Shown in pieces: positions 23,865 through 31,466 of a stretch of 42,818 nucleotides of DNA (its first letter is position 1; each line of letters starts with the position of its first letter). A model generated the notes under the pieces. The model searched no databases. It was not told the origin of the DNA and saw only the letters and a list, made by a program, of their open reading frames with translations. The position numbers were made by a program, and so were the translations under genes. The DNA is from a virus, in the IMG/VR virus record IMGVR_UViG_3300048930_000051, positions 1-42,818 of that record. One strand, 5' to 3'.

Positions 23865-24370
23865 GCCAGGTTCTCCTTCACCATCCGCTCGAAGGACTCG
23901 TTGCACAAGCACGCAGGGCTTCGCTGCGTGCGGATCAGCTCGATGGCTTCGGCTCCGTTCGCAACGTCGCCGCCAGCCACCAGGGCAGCGGCCACAACCA
24001 GGGACGAACGGTTCAGCCCAGCCTGACAGTGGACCAGCACGGGTCCCGTCTTGCGGCAGACGTTCACCCACCCACCCAGGGCCTGGATCTGAGGCCAGTG
24101 CGCACCACCTGCTGAGTCGTACATCCGCACGGTGACGCTGGACTCCAGCTCGTGGCGAACCTGATACTGCTCCCACGGGTACAGCGACACCAGATGCTTG
24201 ATCTGGTCGGGGAGCACCAGCCCGCCCTCACACCCGCCCTGCCACAAGTTGTGGGCGATCTGGGTTGCGAACGGGACCTCGAACGGGGTGTCGCCGTGGA
24301 TGGCGACACCCCGCATCACCCGTTCTCGTGGGTCGAAGCTGATCTTGAATGCGGTCGGGTCGTAGCTCAT
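23861..24370 (-). CDS. dual-specificity/tyrosine-type phosphatase
   Basis: 169 residues. The P-loop VHCQAGLNRSS fits HCxxGxxRS, with nucleophile Cys115 and Arg121; Asp85 in MYDSAGG is a candidate general acid. Upstream elements IAHNLWQGG and HLVSLYPWEQY match the substrate-side region of DSP-fold enzymes. Its substrate could be a phosphoprotein, or a nucleotide or nucleic-acid 5' phosphate. It is coupled by ATGA on both sides, to the HTH gene above and the Nmad1 gene below. Confidence 0.85.
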   Translation of the reverse strand: MSYDPTAFKISFDPRERVMRGVAIHGDTPFEVPFATQIAHNLWQGGCEGGLVLPDQIKHLVSLYPWEQYQVRHELESSVTVRMYDSAGGAHWPQIQALGGWVNVCRKTGPVLVHCQAGLNRSSLVVAAALVAGGDVANGAEAIELIRTQRSPACLCNESFERMVKENLA

Positions 24371-24780
24371 GCTCGGTTCTCCATGTGTTCTCGTACGGTC
24401 GGGTTGTCGGCCAGCTGTGCGGCCAACTTCTCTTGGATCAGCACCAGGCGTCGGGCCACCGTGGACTTGGGGATCGCCAACTCGCGGCCGATGGCACGCA
24501 TCGAGATCCGTCGATGCACCCGTGCCTCCCAGATCCAGCGGTCCTCATCCCCCAGCGACTCGACGGCATCGTTCAGCACGGTCCGCAGCTCGTGCCGTTC
24601 CTGCTGGGATGTGACCGCCTCGGTGTGCGGTGGGGCTTCCATCAGCGCCTGGTACACGTCCAGCGGCACGTGGGGCTCGATGCGGCGCTCGCATGACGCT
24701 TGGTCTTGGGATGACAGTGATGTCCACGGGATGGTGTTGCGGTCGTGTTCGGCACCGCCGACACGACGCATCCACGTCAC
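24367..24780 (-). CDS. sigma region-4-like HTH protein A
   Basis: 137 residues. The C-terminal part reads as an HTH of sigma-70 region-4 type: LNDAVESLGDEDRWIWEARV, then HRRISMRAIGRELAIPKSTV, ARRLVLIQEKL. The N-terminal half is unstructured. GTG 24780 overlaps the upstream stop (GTGA). It is clearly paralogous to the product of 32571-32990 over about 60 residues (WIWEARVHRRISMRAIGREL against WIWDAHVNRAMSFRKIAAEL). A transcription regulator or sigma-like factor is likely. Confidence 0.75.
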   Translation of the reverse strand: MTWMRRVGGAEHDRNTIPWTSLSSQDQASCERRIEPHVPLDVYQALMEAPPHTEAVTSQQERHELRTVLNDAVESLGDEDRWIWEARVHRRISMRAIGRELAIPKSTVARRLVLIQEKLAAQLADNPTVREHMENRA

Positions 24781-25244
24781 AACTGGTATCCGTTCTGCAC
24801 GAACCACGTGGCGGGGATCTCCCAATACGCCTTCGGGTTATTGGTGTTCGCATCGAAGAAGCCCTGGGGGAATGCCCCAGCGTTGGCTTCCAAAGCGATG
24901 TCCATGATCGGAGCCCCGAACGCCCGCTTGTTCTTGGAGTCCCACGCCCACAACCAGACGGGATGATGCAGCGACCAGGCGTGCAGCGCTTGCAGCTTGT
25001 CAACCTTCAGCTTGAACTTCTGGTCCCGCCCGAAGCCTTGGACTTCGACCAGCTTGTCCCCCAACAGATAGTCGGGGGTGAATCGCACGAAGGCCGATAC
25101 GTTGCGCAACGAGATCGGTGGGCGGTTCAGCCCGTATCGCACGTACTTGACACCTGCCAGATCACACAGGTATTCGAAGACGCCTTCGGACTGGTCCCCC
25201 ATGGCTCCGATGCGTGAGCTGAAGGGCTGCTCCCGAAAGGTCAC
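24777..25244 (-). CDS. PD-(D/E)XK-like nuclease
   Basis: 155 residues from GTG 25244 (GTGA overlap with the upstream stop). RFTPDYLLGDKLVEVQGFGRDQKFKLKVD at about residues 54-82 gives the order PD...E-V-Q...K, expected for a restriction-endonuclease-like fold with Asp58 and Glu67 as metal ligands and Gln69 in place of the usual Lys. SEGVFEYLCDLAGVKYVRYG before it resembles the preceding helix-strand. It may act in recombination or DNA processing. Confidence 0.65.
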   Translation of the reverse strand: MTFREQPFSSRIGAMGDQSEGVFEYLCDLAGVKYVRYGLNRPPISLRNVSAFVRFTPDYLLGDKLVEVQGFGRDQKFKLKVDKLQALHAWSLHHPVWLWAWDSKNKRAFGAPIMDIALEANAGAFPQGFFDANTNNPKAYWEIPATWFVQNGYQL

Positions 25245-25435
25245 GAAGCCGCCTCGGCGCGTTCTCCACACCACCACGTCGAGAGGGTGCGGGGGAACTG
25301 CGACCCGCTACCGCTGGGGCGGGGCCTTGGAGGGTACCGCAGGCACAGCCCGTAGTCGTATGCGCCAGTCACGTCGCGATTCCATTGGTGGCCGTAGCGA
25401 CAGGTCCCGCAGGTCCCCTCATTCGCATCGGCCAT
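25241..25435 (-). CDS. 64-residue Cys-rich zinc-binding protein
   Basis: CGTCRYG and a later LCLRYPP plus WWCGERAE give four Cys for one zinc. The middle is Pro/Arg/Ser-rich. ATG 25435 overlaps the upstream stop; GTG 25438 is an in-frame alternative. Stop overlaps the nuclease start as GTGA. Not recognised. Confidence 0.65.
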   Translation of the reverse strand: MADANEGTCGTCRYGHQWNRDVTGAYDYGLCLRYPPRPRPSGSGSQFPRTLSTWWCGERAEAAS

Positions 25436-25698
25436 CACGCCTGCGCTTCAGCTAGACGGGCGGCACGCTTCAGTTCCTTGGCGAGCGCCCTGGCAGCCCA
25501 CGGGCTGAGGATGGCGTATGCCTCGTCATCCACATCAACCCTGGCGGGGCCGAGGTTCAGAACGCAGAGATTGACATGACCAATAGTCATGGCGGGGCCG
25601 ACGTAGATGGGATCGCTGTCGCAATCCGTGATCTCAGCGGTTGCCTCAGTGGCGTACTTGCGGGCCAGGTAGGGGTACGTGAACTCGGTGTCGCTCAT
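25435..25698 (-). CDS. 87-residue hypothetical protein behind a leaderless promoter
   Basis: Strand-rich N-terminal half (TIGHVNLCVLNLGPARVDVD) and an amphipathic C-terminal helix (ARALAKELKRAARLAEAQA). ATG 25698 lies 6 nt after the -10 box TAGAAT with no Shine-Dalgarno. First gene of a transcription unit containing the nuclease, HTH, phosphatase and Nmad1 genes. Not recognised. Confidence 0.75.
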   Translation of the reverse strand: MSDTEFTYPYLARKYATEATAEITDCDSDPIYVGPAMTIGHVNLCVLNLGPARVDVDDEAYAILSPWAARALAKELKRAARLAEAQA

Positions 25699-25704
25699 GT
25701 TGAC

Positions 25705-25736
25705 ATTCTACTTTCTGACAGTTGGGTGTTGTACGG
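25705..25736 (-). promoter_or_regulatory. leaderless early promoter, copy 2
   Basis: Box at 25716-25736 (one base different: GTACAACACCCAACTGTCA), 5-nt gap, -10 TAGAAT (25705-25710), 6 nt, then ATG 25698. It lies between the RusA stop and this ATG. Confidence 0.75.
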
Positions 25737-25747
25737 TTGCGTGCGTT

Positions 25748-26092
25748 CTAGTGTTTGGTCAGCCACAGGTCCATCACCTGCTTGTCGTTCAGGAAAGCCC
25801 CGCCCTTCTGGAGCCCGTCCAAGGTCAGCTTTCCGCCGTTGTCAACATCCCAGCGGATCTTGGACGCCTGGTCGGCATCCAGCGTTCGCACCGTGATCCA
25901 TTGGCCGTCGCTGTAGTAGTCCACAGTGACACCGACAGGCCCCTCCAGGGTTGGGTGGTTGGCTTGGTGCCACGCCTCGGCAATGATGTCCTCTGCCTCG
26001 GATGTGGCCGCTGGGGTGTAGACGCGTCCCCGCCTTGTCATGCGGGGGCGCTGCTTGGCTTTGGGTGGTCCTGGGACCCACAACTCGATCAC
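25748..26092 (-). CDS. rusA: RusA-type Holliday-junction resolvase
   Basis: 114 residues. It opens with ELWVPGPPKAKQRPRMTRRGR, the RusA N-terminal pattern, and has WDVDNGGKLTLDGLQKGGAF at about residues 81-100 followed by NDKQV; Asp82, Asp84, Asp92 and Asp103 are the likely metal ligands and Lys88 a conserved Lys. It resolves four-way junctions formed in phage replication and recombination. ATGA-coupled chain above. Normal family length. Confidence 0.9.
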   Translation of the reverse strand: MIELWVPGPPKAKQRPRMTRRGRVYTPAATSEAEDIIAEAWHQANHPTLEGPVGVTVDYYSDGQWITVRTLDADQASKIRWDVDNGGKLTLDGLQKGGAFLNDKQVMDLWLTKH

Positions 26093-26286
26093 AACACTCC
26101 GCGCTTTCGTAGTTCGTCAGGGTCGTCGTCGGCCCAATGGCCCGTGCGGGGCTGGATGGTCAGCTTCGCTTGACGCTCAGCTTCGACCGCCTTCCACCAG
26201 TCGTCGATGCATTCGTCGTGCAGATCCAGCCACAGGTCGGGGCGATATGTCGCCCCCGACCGACCGCAGCGGTCACAACTGGTCAT
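26089..26286 (-). CDS. 65-residue zinc-finger-like protein
   Basis: CDRCGRSG near the N-terminus and HDEC near residue 25 offer Cys/His ligands for one zinc, followed by a charged helix (WWKAVEAERQAKL). ATG 26286 overlaps the upstream stop; its stop overlaps the RusA start, so it may be co-translated with RusA. Confidence 0.65.
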   Translation of the reverse strand: MTSCDRCGRSGATYRPDLWLDLHDECIDDWWKAVEAERQAKLTIQPRTGHWADDDPDELRKRGVL

Positions 26287-26573
26287 CGGTACAGGACGCT
26301 ATTGACTCGCTCGCGCTCCACCTGCAAGGTCTCACGCAGCACGGCCTCGACGCCCTTGTGCGGGCTCACCCCCAGGTACTCGTCCAGGGCGTCCCGCAGC
26401 GGCTTCAGGAACAGCGTGGGGACACGTGGCAGTTCGTCCATGTCCAACTCCATCGCTGGGTCGAACTCGTGCCACCCCCCATCCGCCTTGTAGACCCTGG
26501 AGCCCCAGACCAGCACCAGTGACGCTCCATCCCTCCAGGGCTGGGCGCTGACATACGCTCGTACGTCGTTCAT
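26283..26573 (-). CDS. 96-residue hypothetical protein with strong RBS
   Basis: Acidic helical protein with LRDALDEYLGVSPHKGVEAV and LRETLQVERERVNSV. It is one of few minus-strand genes with a full Shine-Dalgarno: AGGAGG 8 nt before ATG 26573, in an 18-base gap after the primase stop. High translation is likely. Not recognised. Confidence 0.75.
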   Translation of the reverse strand: MNDVRAYVSAQPWRDGASLVLVWGSRVYKADGGWHEFDPAMELDMDELPRVPTLFLKPLRDALDEYLGVSPHKGVEAVLRETLQVERERVNSVLYR

Positions 26574-26591
26574 CCGTATACCTCCTGTCGC

Positions 26592-27542
26592 TTATCCATA
26601 AGCGACTTCTAGAATCTTGTGCAGCTGCTCGTCGCCATCTGCACGTTCACAGAACTTCTGTCCATGCCGCATGTCCGCTTCACGCAGCAGCACCCACGCA
26701 TCGCCTGGGGCGATGTCTTGTTCGTGCATCAAGTGAGCAAAGCGAACTAGACTGTTGGATCGGTCATGGGCTTGCGGGTCTTTGGTGCCGTACCGCCAGA
26801 ACAGCGCAGCGTCACCTACCAATAGGTACGCCAGCCGTTCGGCTTCGGCGGATGCGGGGCCGATCTCGATTGTCTTGCGGGGCGGTGGTGCGACGTACTT
26901 GGCGGCTGCTGCTTCCAGCACCGCCAGCGGGGTCAAGTTGTCCAACGCCCGTTCCACGAAGTCATGGAGGCCAACCAGGACACGCCCACCATCCAGCATC
27001 ACCTGACGCTCGACGTACGGTCCGATGTCGGGGTTCAACCCACCTGGGTAAGCCAGCCTCACCCAGTTCCCGAGGCCCTGGGCGGTGCCGTCCAACGTCA
27101 CCTGCTTGGGATTCACTTCCTTGGCGGGAACCTCCAGCTTCTGATGCACCGCCAGAAACGCGTTGCGCATGGTCGCAGCTGGCACGGCTTCTTCAGCGAA
27201 CACCCATGCGTGGAAACCCTTGGTTCGTGAGCGTTCGACCCATGCGGTGATGCCGATGGCGGCGAACATGGTCTGGATGTTCAGCGCGTTCTGCAAGTCG
27301 GGCTCGCCGTTGTCCAGATCGGTGCACCCCCAACTGACCGTCAGGTTGTCACGCAGCGGGTACACGCCCATCGGCTGGTCGCCCATCAGGTGGGCCGTCA
27401 CACGTCGCTGGTACTCGCCCCAGTGGGTGTCGGCGGGTTCAACATGATCGGCGTACGGGCTGTCGCCCGCCACGCCGTACGCATCGAGTCTGCCTTGAAA
27501 AAGCGAGGCGAACCGCTGGACCAGATCGTCCACATCGGTCAC
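26592..27542 (-). CDS. AEP-type DNA primase
   Basis: 316 residues. It reads as an archaeo-eukaryotic primase of the phage/TOTE type: TVSWGCTDLD at about residues 68-77 gives the catalytic Asp75/Asp77 pair, and SRTKGFHAWVF at about 105-115 the nucleotide-binding His111. GNWVRLAYPGG at about 158-168 fits the third motif. The C-terminal helical part (about 235-316) resembles a PriCT-like domain. It starts with GTG overlapping the upstream stop. With the helicase at 28263-29366 it would start replication, using the host polymerase. Confidence 0.85.
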   Translation of the reverse strand: MTDVDDLVQRFASLFQGRLDAYGVAGDSPYADHVEPADTHWGEYQRRVTAHLMGDQPMGVYPLRDNLTVSWGCTDLDNGEPDLQNALNIQTMFAAIGITAWVERSRTKGFHAWVFAEEAVPAATMRNAFLAVHQKLEVPAKEVNPKQVTLDGTAQGLGNWVRLAYPGGLNPDIGPYVERQVMLDGGRVLVGLHDFVERALDNLTPLAVLEAAAAKYVAPPPRKTIEIGPASAEAERLAYLLVGDAALFWRYGTKDPQAHDRSNSLVRFAHLMHEQDIAPGDAWVLLREADMRHGQKFCERADGDEQLHKILEVAYG

Positions 27543-27883
27543 TGGAGACGGCCTCTGCGGACGTCACGCACGATGGCCTCCATCATCCGATCCTGCACCA
27601 GCTCGTTTGCCAGCAACCAGGGCTCGACGTCCTGCTTCATCTCAATCGGAACCAGCGGCTGGGCTTGGTGCTGCTGCCGCAACCAGTCATCGTTCATGGA
27701 ACGCAAGGTGGCCCGCTCCTGGGCCATCAGGGAGTCGGTGCGGATCTTGACGACGCCATCCACATCGTCACGCAACGCCCCAGCGGCCCGCTCCAGACCG
27801 TCGGGCGTGGACACGTCCCAGTCCCGCCACAGCGTGCAGCCCTTGGATTGGATGTACTGCTTGCAAGCGTCCAACGTGTTCAT
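27539..27883 (-). CDS. hypothetical helical protein in the replication cluster
   Basis: 114 residues, helical and charged (ACKQYIQSKGCTLWRDWDVS, ERATLRSMNDDWLRQQHQAQ, LVQDRMMEAIVRDVRRGRLQ). ATG 27883 overlaps the upstream stop (ATGA) and its stop overlaps the primase start. Not recognised; position between helicase and primase suggests a replication accessory role. Confidence 0.7.
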   Translation of the reverse strand: MNTLDACKQYIQSKGCTLWRDWDVSTPDGLERAAGALRDDVDGVVKIRTDSLMAQERATLRSMNDDWLRQQHQAQPLVPIEMKQDVEPWLLANELVQDRMMEAIVRDVRRGRLQ

Positions 27884-28263
27884 ACCCGAATCTCCACCGC
27901 CGACCCCATCGGTCGGCTCTCGGGGGTCTGGTCCTTGGCAATCCACTTGCGGGCAGCCATCTCGGCCTTGTACGCGGTGTCGGCTTCACCATCAGCAACC
28001 CGCTTGGCGGGGAAGCTGACGTGCCCCGAGCGGTGCTCGGTGCGGGTGAGCCCGACAACCCTCCACGCCCACTTACCCGTCGCCAGCGGGGTGATAGTGA
28101 TGTCGAACATAGGGCGTCCGAACCGAGGGGCCAGATCATCCTTCAGTCGGAGGATTTCAACGCCCTTGATCCTTTCACTCATGCGAAGTTCGTCGGCCTT
28201 GCGGGCCGACGCCTTGTACTTCGCCTCTAGGTCCTTGATACGGTTCTTCTTGCGGTTGAACAT
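27880..28263 (-). CDS. hypothetical basic protein after the helicase
   Basis: 127 residues. The N-terminal half is a Lys/Arg/Glu-rich coiled coil (KKNRIKDLEAKYKASARKAD); the C-terminal half has strands such as PMFDITITPLATGKWAWRVV. ATG 28263 overlaps the helicase stop; GTG 28266 is an alternative. The mix suggests a nucleic-acid or helicase-associated factor, without a recognised family. Confidence 0.7.
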   Translation of the reverse strand: MFNRKKNRIKDLEAKYKASARKADELRMSERIKGVEILRLKDDLAPRFGRPMFDITITPLATGKWAWRVVGLTRTEHRSGHVSFPAKRVADGEADTAYKAEMAARKWIAKDQTPESRPMGSAVEIRV

Positions 28264-29366
28264 CACAGCATCTCCATCTGTTCGGTTGTGGGCGGGAACA
28301 CCCCGATCGGCGGAACCGACAGACGGGGTGGGGTGAAAGGGGTCAGCTGGCCGTTGCGGTGGTCCATCACGAAGTCCACGTCCTCCACCAGACGGGACGG
28401 GGGCCGCTTGCACTTGACCAGATTGAACGTGATCGTGTTCTGGTGGATGCGGGCCTCGTCTTCCAGATCCCGAATCCGTTCCATGATCTCGTCACGGTTG
28501 CGGGGGGTGCCCTTCAGCTTGCCGTTCAGCTCCCGCAGGGCATCACGGATCGAGTCACGCTTGCGGCGCACACCGACCATGAAGTACGCCTGCTGCTCGC
28601 CGCCGTACGCACCCGAGGTCAACGTGATCTCCTGGCCTGGTGCACCACCCGACCGTGAGGTCTGGTGCAGAACCACCAGTGGCACATCTTGGGTCTTGCC
28701 CCACGCCTTGATGGCGCTCGCCTTGGCACGGGTGTCCCCGTCGCCCTCACCGATCTGGAGCAAATCCAAGTAGTCCACGAACACGCCCTTGGCCTTGGAG
28801 CCCCAGGCGTCTTCGGCTTCCATCAGACCCCGTGTCATCGCATCCAGCGATGCCACTTCATCGAACACAGCCAGGCGTGGGAACGCCTCCTTGGCAACGC
28901 CACGTACCAGCTTCTCGGCGGCTTCATCACCGTTGGCGATGCGCCGCTCCAGATCCTCGGCCGATTCCCCCGTCAGCAGACTCACCAGCTTCACCAGCAC
29001 GAGCACACGGTCCTCGTCGATGGTGAACAGCGCGATCGGTTCTTCTGGATTGTTTAGGATCATCTGGGTGGCGAACACGGTCTTACCGCTGTGGGCGAAC
29101 CCGACGATGATGCACAGCTCCTTGGGGCCGATGCCCCGCATGGCGTCATCGAAGATCGGGATGCCTGTGTACAACCGTTGTCCCGTGGACAACGTGCGTG
29201 CCTGGGAGGCGAAGGCGTCGGCTGCTTCTTCCAGCGGCTTGTAGTGCCTGTAGGTGGTGCGGTAACCGCCAACCCCCCCGACATCAACAGGGGATGCGCT
29301 GATGTCGTTTGGGGTTGGGGTATCCGCTGCCCACAACGCAGCAGCGTCATCGGCAGTAATGGTCAC
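28263..29366 (-). CDS. DnaB/RecA-like replicative helicase
   Basis: 367 residues. A RecA-fold ATPase: Walker A GFAHSGKT at about residues 89-96, Walker B GVFVDYLDLLQ at about 194-204, and a sensor-like HQTSRSGG after it, as in DnaB-family and phage SF4 helicases. LYTGIPIFDDAMRGIGPKEL before Walker A is the usual lead-in. It has no DnaB N-terminal domain, so it is a core-only helicase. GTG 29366 overlaps the upstream stop. It works with the AEP primase encoded just downstream. Confidence 0.85.
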   Translation of the reverse strand: MTITADDAAALWAADTPTPNDISASPVDVGGVGGYRTTYRHYKPLEEAADAFASQARTLSTGQRLYTGIPIFDDAMRGIGPKELCIIVGFAHSGKTVFATQMILNNPEEPIALFTIDEDRVLVLVKLVSLLTGESAEDLERRIANGDEAAEKLVRGVAKEAFPRLAVFDEVASLDAMTRGLMEAEDAWGSKAKGVFVDYLDLLQIGEGDGDTRAKASAIKAWGKTQDVPLVVLHQTSRSGGAPGQEITLTSGAYGGEQQAYFMVGVRRKRDSIRDALRELNGKLKGTPRNRDEIMERIRDLEDEARIHQNTITFNLVKCKRPPSRLVEDVDFVMDHRNGQLTPFTPPRLSVPPIGVFPPTTEQMEML

Positions 29367-29545
29367 GTTGGTGCCGCCCACGCCAACAGCGTGCGACCGA
29401 GTTCGGCGGCTTCGGATCTGGTCAACCCGACCCGCTGGGTAGAGTTCACGTGCTCGTCGGTGATGCTGAAGTCGATGTGGGTTGACCCCTTGATGACCTG
29501 CATCTTGGATTCGCCATCCCAGACGACCCAGCTTCCCGTGCTCAC
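29363..29545 (-). CDS. 60-residue hypothetical protein
   Basis: Small protein with N-terminal strands (GSWVVWDGESKMQVIKGSTH) and a C-terminal helix (TRSEAAELGRTLLAWAA). ATG and stop both lie in 4-base overlaps with neighbours. Not recognised. Confidence 0.65.
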   Translation of the reverse strand: MSTGSWVVWDGESKMQVIKGSTHIDFSITDEHVNSTQRVGLTRSEAAELGRTLLAWAAPT

Positions 29546-29754
29546 ATCGCCCCCAGCATGTCGTCGGCCAAAGCGCCCAGATCGAACGCCAACGTGCCCG
29601 CCTGTTCGAGCCCCAGTCGGAACGACGTGACGAACGAACCGTCGTCGTCCTCGACGATCATCAGGATGATGCCGTCGTTGTCGATGGCAGGGATGACCAG
29701 CAGCTTGCGGTCATCCTCTTGGTCCTGGTATTCGGCGTACTCGACGGGGATCAC
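29542..29754 (-). CDS. 70-residue acidic hypothetical protein
   Basis: A strand-rich N-terminus (KLLVIPAIDNDGIILMIVED) followed by a helix (AGTLAFDLGALADDMLGAM). GTG 29754 overlaps the upstream stop as GTGA. The architecture resembles that of its neighbours at 29751 and 29363, but no family was recognised. Confidence 0.65.
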   Translation of the reverse strand: MIPVEYAEYQDQEDDRKLLVIPAIDNDGIILMIVEDDDGSFVTSFRLGLEQAGTLAFDLGALADDMLGAM

Positions 29755-29960
29755 ACCGCCTCCGTTTCCACCACGTAAGCGAGCAACGCATCGCTCACTT
29801 CTTCGGCCAGGGCGTCGGTGTGGCTGAACTTGTCGCCCTGGAGCGCGATGACCGTGCGGTTCTCGCGGTCCACGAAGACGTTCACGATCTGGTCGGTGGC
29901 GATGATGACGGGGTTGCCGTCCTTGGGGACGTTGATGAACTGGGGGGCGGTGGTGGTCAC
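29751..29960 (-). CDS. 69-residue hypothetical protein
   Basis: Strands NPVIIATDQIVNVFVDRENR and TVIALQGDKFSH precede a helix (DALAEEVSDALLAYVVE). GTG 29960 overlaps the upstream stop. Not recognised. The strand-then-helix plan matches the two genes downstream, which might reflect old duplication. Confidence 0.65.
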   Translation of the reverse strand: MTTTAPQFINVPKDGNPVIIATDQIVNVFVDRENRTVIALQGDKFSHTDALAEEVSDALLAYVVETEAV

Positions 29961-30139
29961 GAAGCCTCCAGGCACAGCGTCTTGGCGGTCGGGTCCTCGA
30001 TCTGGGTGCAAGCGGCGATGCGCTCAGACTTGATCTGCTGGTCACCCATCACGGCGGTGAACGATCCGTAGGTGATCGCCAAGAAGAAGATCAGGACCGC
30101 CACGATGGCGGCGATGTGGACGCGGTGCTCGTACTTCAC
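29957..30139 (-). CDS. 60-residue membrane protein
   Basis: One transmembrane helix at about residues 8-26 (HIAAIVAVLIFFLAITYGSF), then a short soluble tail with two Cys. GTG 30139 overlaps the upstream stop as GTGA. Possibly an exclusion or membrane-sensing protein; no family recognised. Confidence 0.7.
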   Translation of the reverse strand: MKYEHRVHIAAIVAVLIFFLAITYGSFTAVMGDQQIKSERIAACTQIEDPTAKTLCLEAS

Positions 30140-30732
30140 TTGTCCATCCAGACGCCAGTGTTGAAGCCCTTGTCGTTGACGCAGTTCTTGTCCTTGCACT
30201 TGGCGTCAGGGGCCGTGTCCTTGCGCTTGTCCACGCTGTTGTCCCACATCTCGCCGTTGCACTTCGGGCAGAAGATCGGAGCCGTGCGGGACGTGCCACC
30301 ATTCGCACGCCACTGGCCGTCCGAGCCCTTGGGGAGATTGGCCGCAGGAGCGGCGGTTCCGAGGTCCACGCGGCCGAGGTTCGGGGAGGCGGCACCAGGC
30401 GTCAGGGCTGGGGCCACGTTCACCGCATCGGGGAAGGCGGCAGCCACGGGATCAACGCGCTGCCCACCCTGCTCCACGACGGGGGTACCAACCATGGCCG
30501 CACGGCCAGGGCGGGAGTCGAGACCCAGCGCAGACTCGGCCAGCTCGATGGCCTTCTCCAACCCGAACTGCACAACGCTGATGGCGTGGTCGCCCAGCGT
30601 GCGCTCGGGGTCAGCCAGGTCCACGGGCAGCGAAACGCTGGCCTCGGCCGACTCGTACTGCTTGGGGGAGGTCTTGCGGGCGTATCGCACGTAGGCGATC
30701 GACGTGGGCTCGGTGACGGTGGTTTCGCTCAT
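30136..30732 (-). CDS. early zinc-ribbon protein behind a leaderless promoter
   Basis: 198 residues. The N-terminal 80 residues form a mixed domain (YVRYARKTSPKQYESAEASV, VSLPVDLADPERTLGDH..., LEKAIELAESALG). A Pro/Ala/Gly linker follows, then a C-terminal zinc ribbon with CPKC and CKDKNC. The first gene of the replication unit; ATG 30732 is 7 nt after the -10 TAGACT. A DNA-binding or transcription role is plausible from the ribbon and position, but the family is not recognised. Confidence 0.75.
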   Translation of the reverse strand: MSETTVTEPTSIAYVRYARKTSPKQYESAEASVSLPVDLADPERTLGDHAISVVQFGLEKAIELAESALGLDSRPGRAAMVGTPVVEQGGQRVDPVAAAFPDAVNVAPALTPGAASPNLGRVDLGTAAPAANLPKGSDGQWRANGGTSRTAPIFCPKCNGEMWDNSVDKRKDTAPDAKCKDKNCVNDKGFNTGVWMDK

Positions 30733-30737
30733 GTTCC

Positions 30738-31466
30738 TTAGTCTACTTTCTGACAGTTGGGTGATGTACGGGTGTTGGGTTGGTTGTTGAGCCAGATCAT
30801 CTCGGATGACTTGCCCAAGGTTGACTTGACGTCGGCCAAGTGGTGGAAAGGCAACCACTCCGCACCAGCCTGGTCGCAGGCGATCACTTGACCTTGGCGA
30901 GACCTGCACCAGGCACCAAGGCGTTCGTAGTCGATGTCGCTGAAGCGGTACCGCCTGCCAGCCTTGGTCTCGTATGGCGGGTCAATGAACCAAGTGGCGG
31001 TCGGATTCGACAACAGATCCTCGTAGCCCATGTTGCTGATGCGCCAGTGGCGGATGTGCTGCACCTGCGATGCGATGCGATGCCGAATCACTTCACCCCA
31101 GAAAGATGAGTTGTGCTGACCCTTTCGCATCCAGGACGAAGGGGTTCGACATGGATGGGTGGTGCCGTGGTTCAACCAGAACCCGATCAGGTCTCGGGCC
31201 TCGGGGATCACGGTGATGTCGTCAACGTGATCGAACCCCACTGGTAACGCCAGGATCTCGGACTCGGTTGCACCGATCAGGTACTGCCAAACCCCAGCGA
31301 CCACGGGGTCTTTGTCAACCAGCCAAACGCTGTGGTCGGGGTACCTGAGTGAGTAGCCAGCGGACCCAGCAAAGGGCTCGATGATCGTCTGGTGCTCGGG
31401 GGCTGGGTACTTCTTGGCGCAGCGCCACTTCGACCCATAGAACGAGAAGAACGGACGCAGGGTCAC
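30738..31466 (-). CDS. D12-class N6-adenine DNA methyltransferase
   Basis: 242 residues. FFSFYGSKWRCAKKY and TIIEPFAGSAGYSLRYP at about residues 6-42 form the SAM-binding part, and WFIDPPYE at about 159-166 carries the catalytic DPPY, in the order of Dam-like enzymes. It would methylate adenine in a short target, for protection against restriction or for regulation. GTG 31466 overlaps the upstream stop. Its last codons (RTSPNCQKVD) are encoded by the promoter box of the next unit. Confidence 0.9.
   Translation of the reverse strand: MTLRPFFSFYGSKWRCAKKYPAPEHQTIIEPFAGSAGYSLRYPDHSVWLVDKDPVVAGVWQYLIGATESEILALPVGFDHVDDITVIPEARDLIGFWLNHGTTHPCRTPSSWMRKGQHNSSFWGEVIRHRIASQVQHIRHWRISNMGYEDLLSNPTATWFIDPPYETKAGRRYRFSDIDYERLGAWCRSRQGQVIACDQAGAEWLPFHHLADVKSTLGKSSEMIWLNNQPNTRTSPNCQKVD
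30740..30771 (-). promoter_or_regulatory. leaderless early promoter, copy 3
   Basis: Box with GTACATCACCCAACTGTCA at 30751-30771, 5-nt gap, -10 TAGACT (30740-30745), 7 nt, then ATG 30732. It overlaps the end of the methylase gene and would drive the whole replication unit. Confidence 0.75.
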
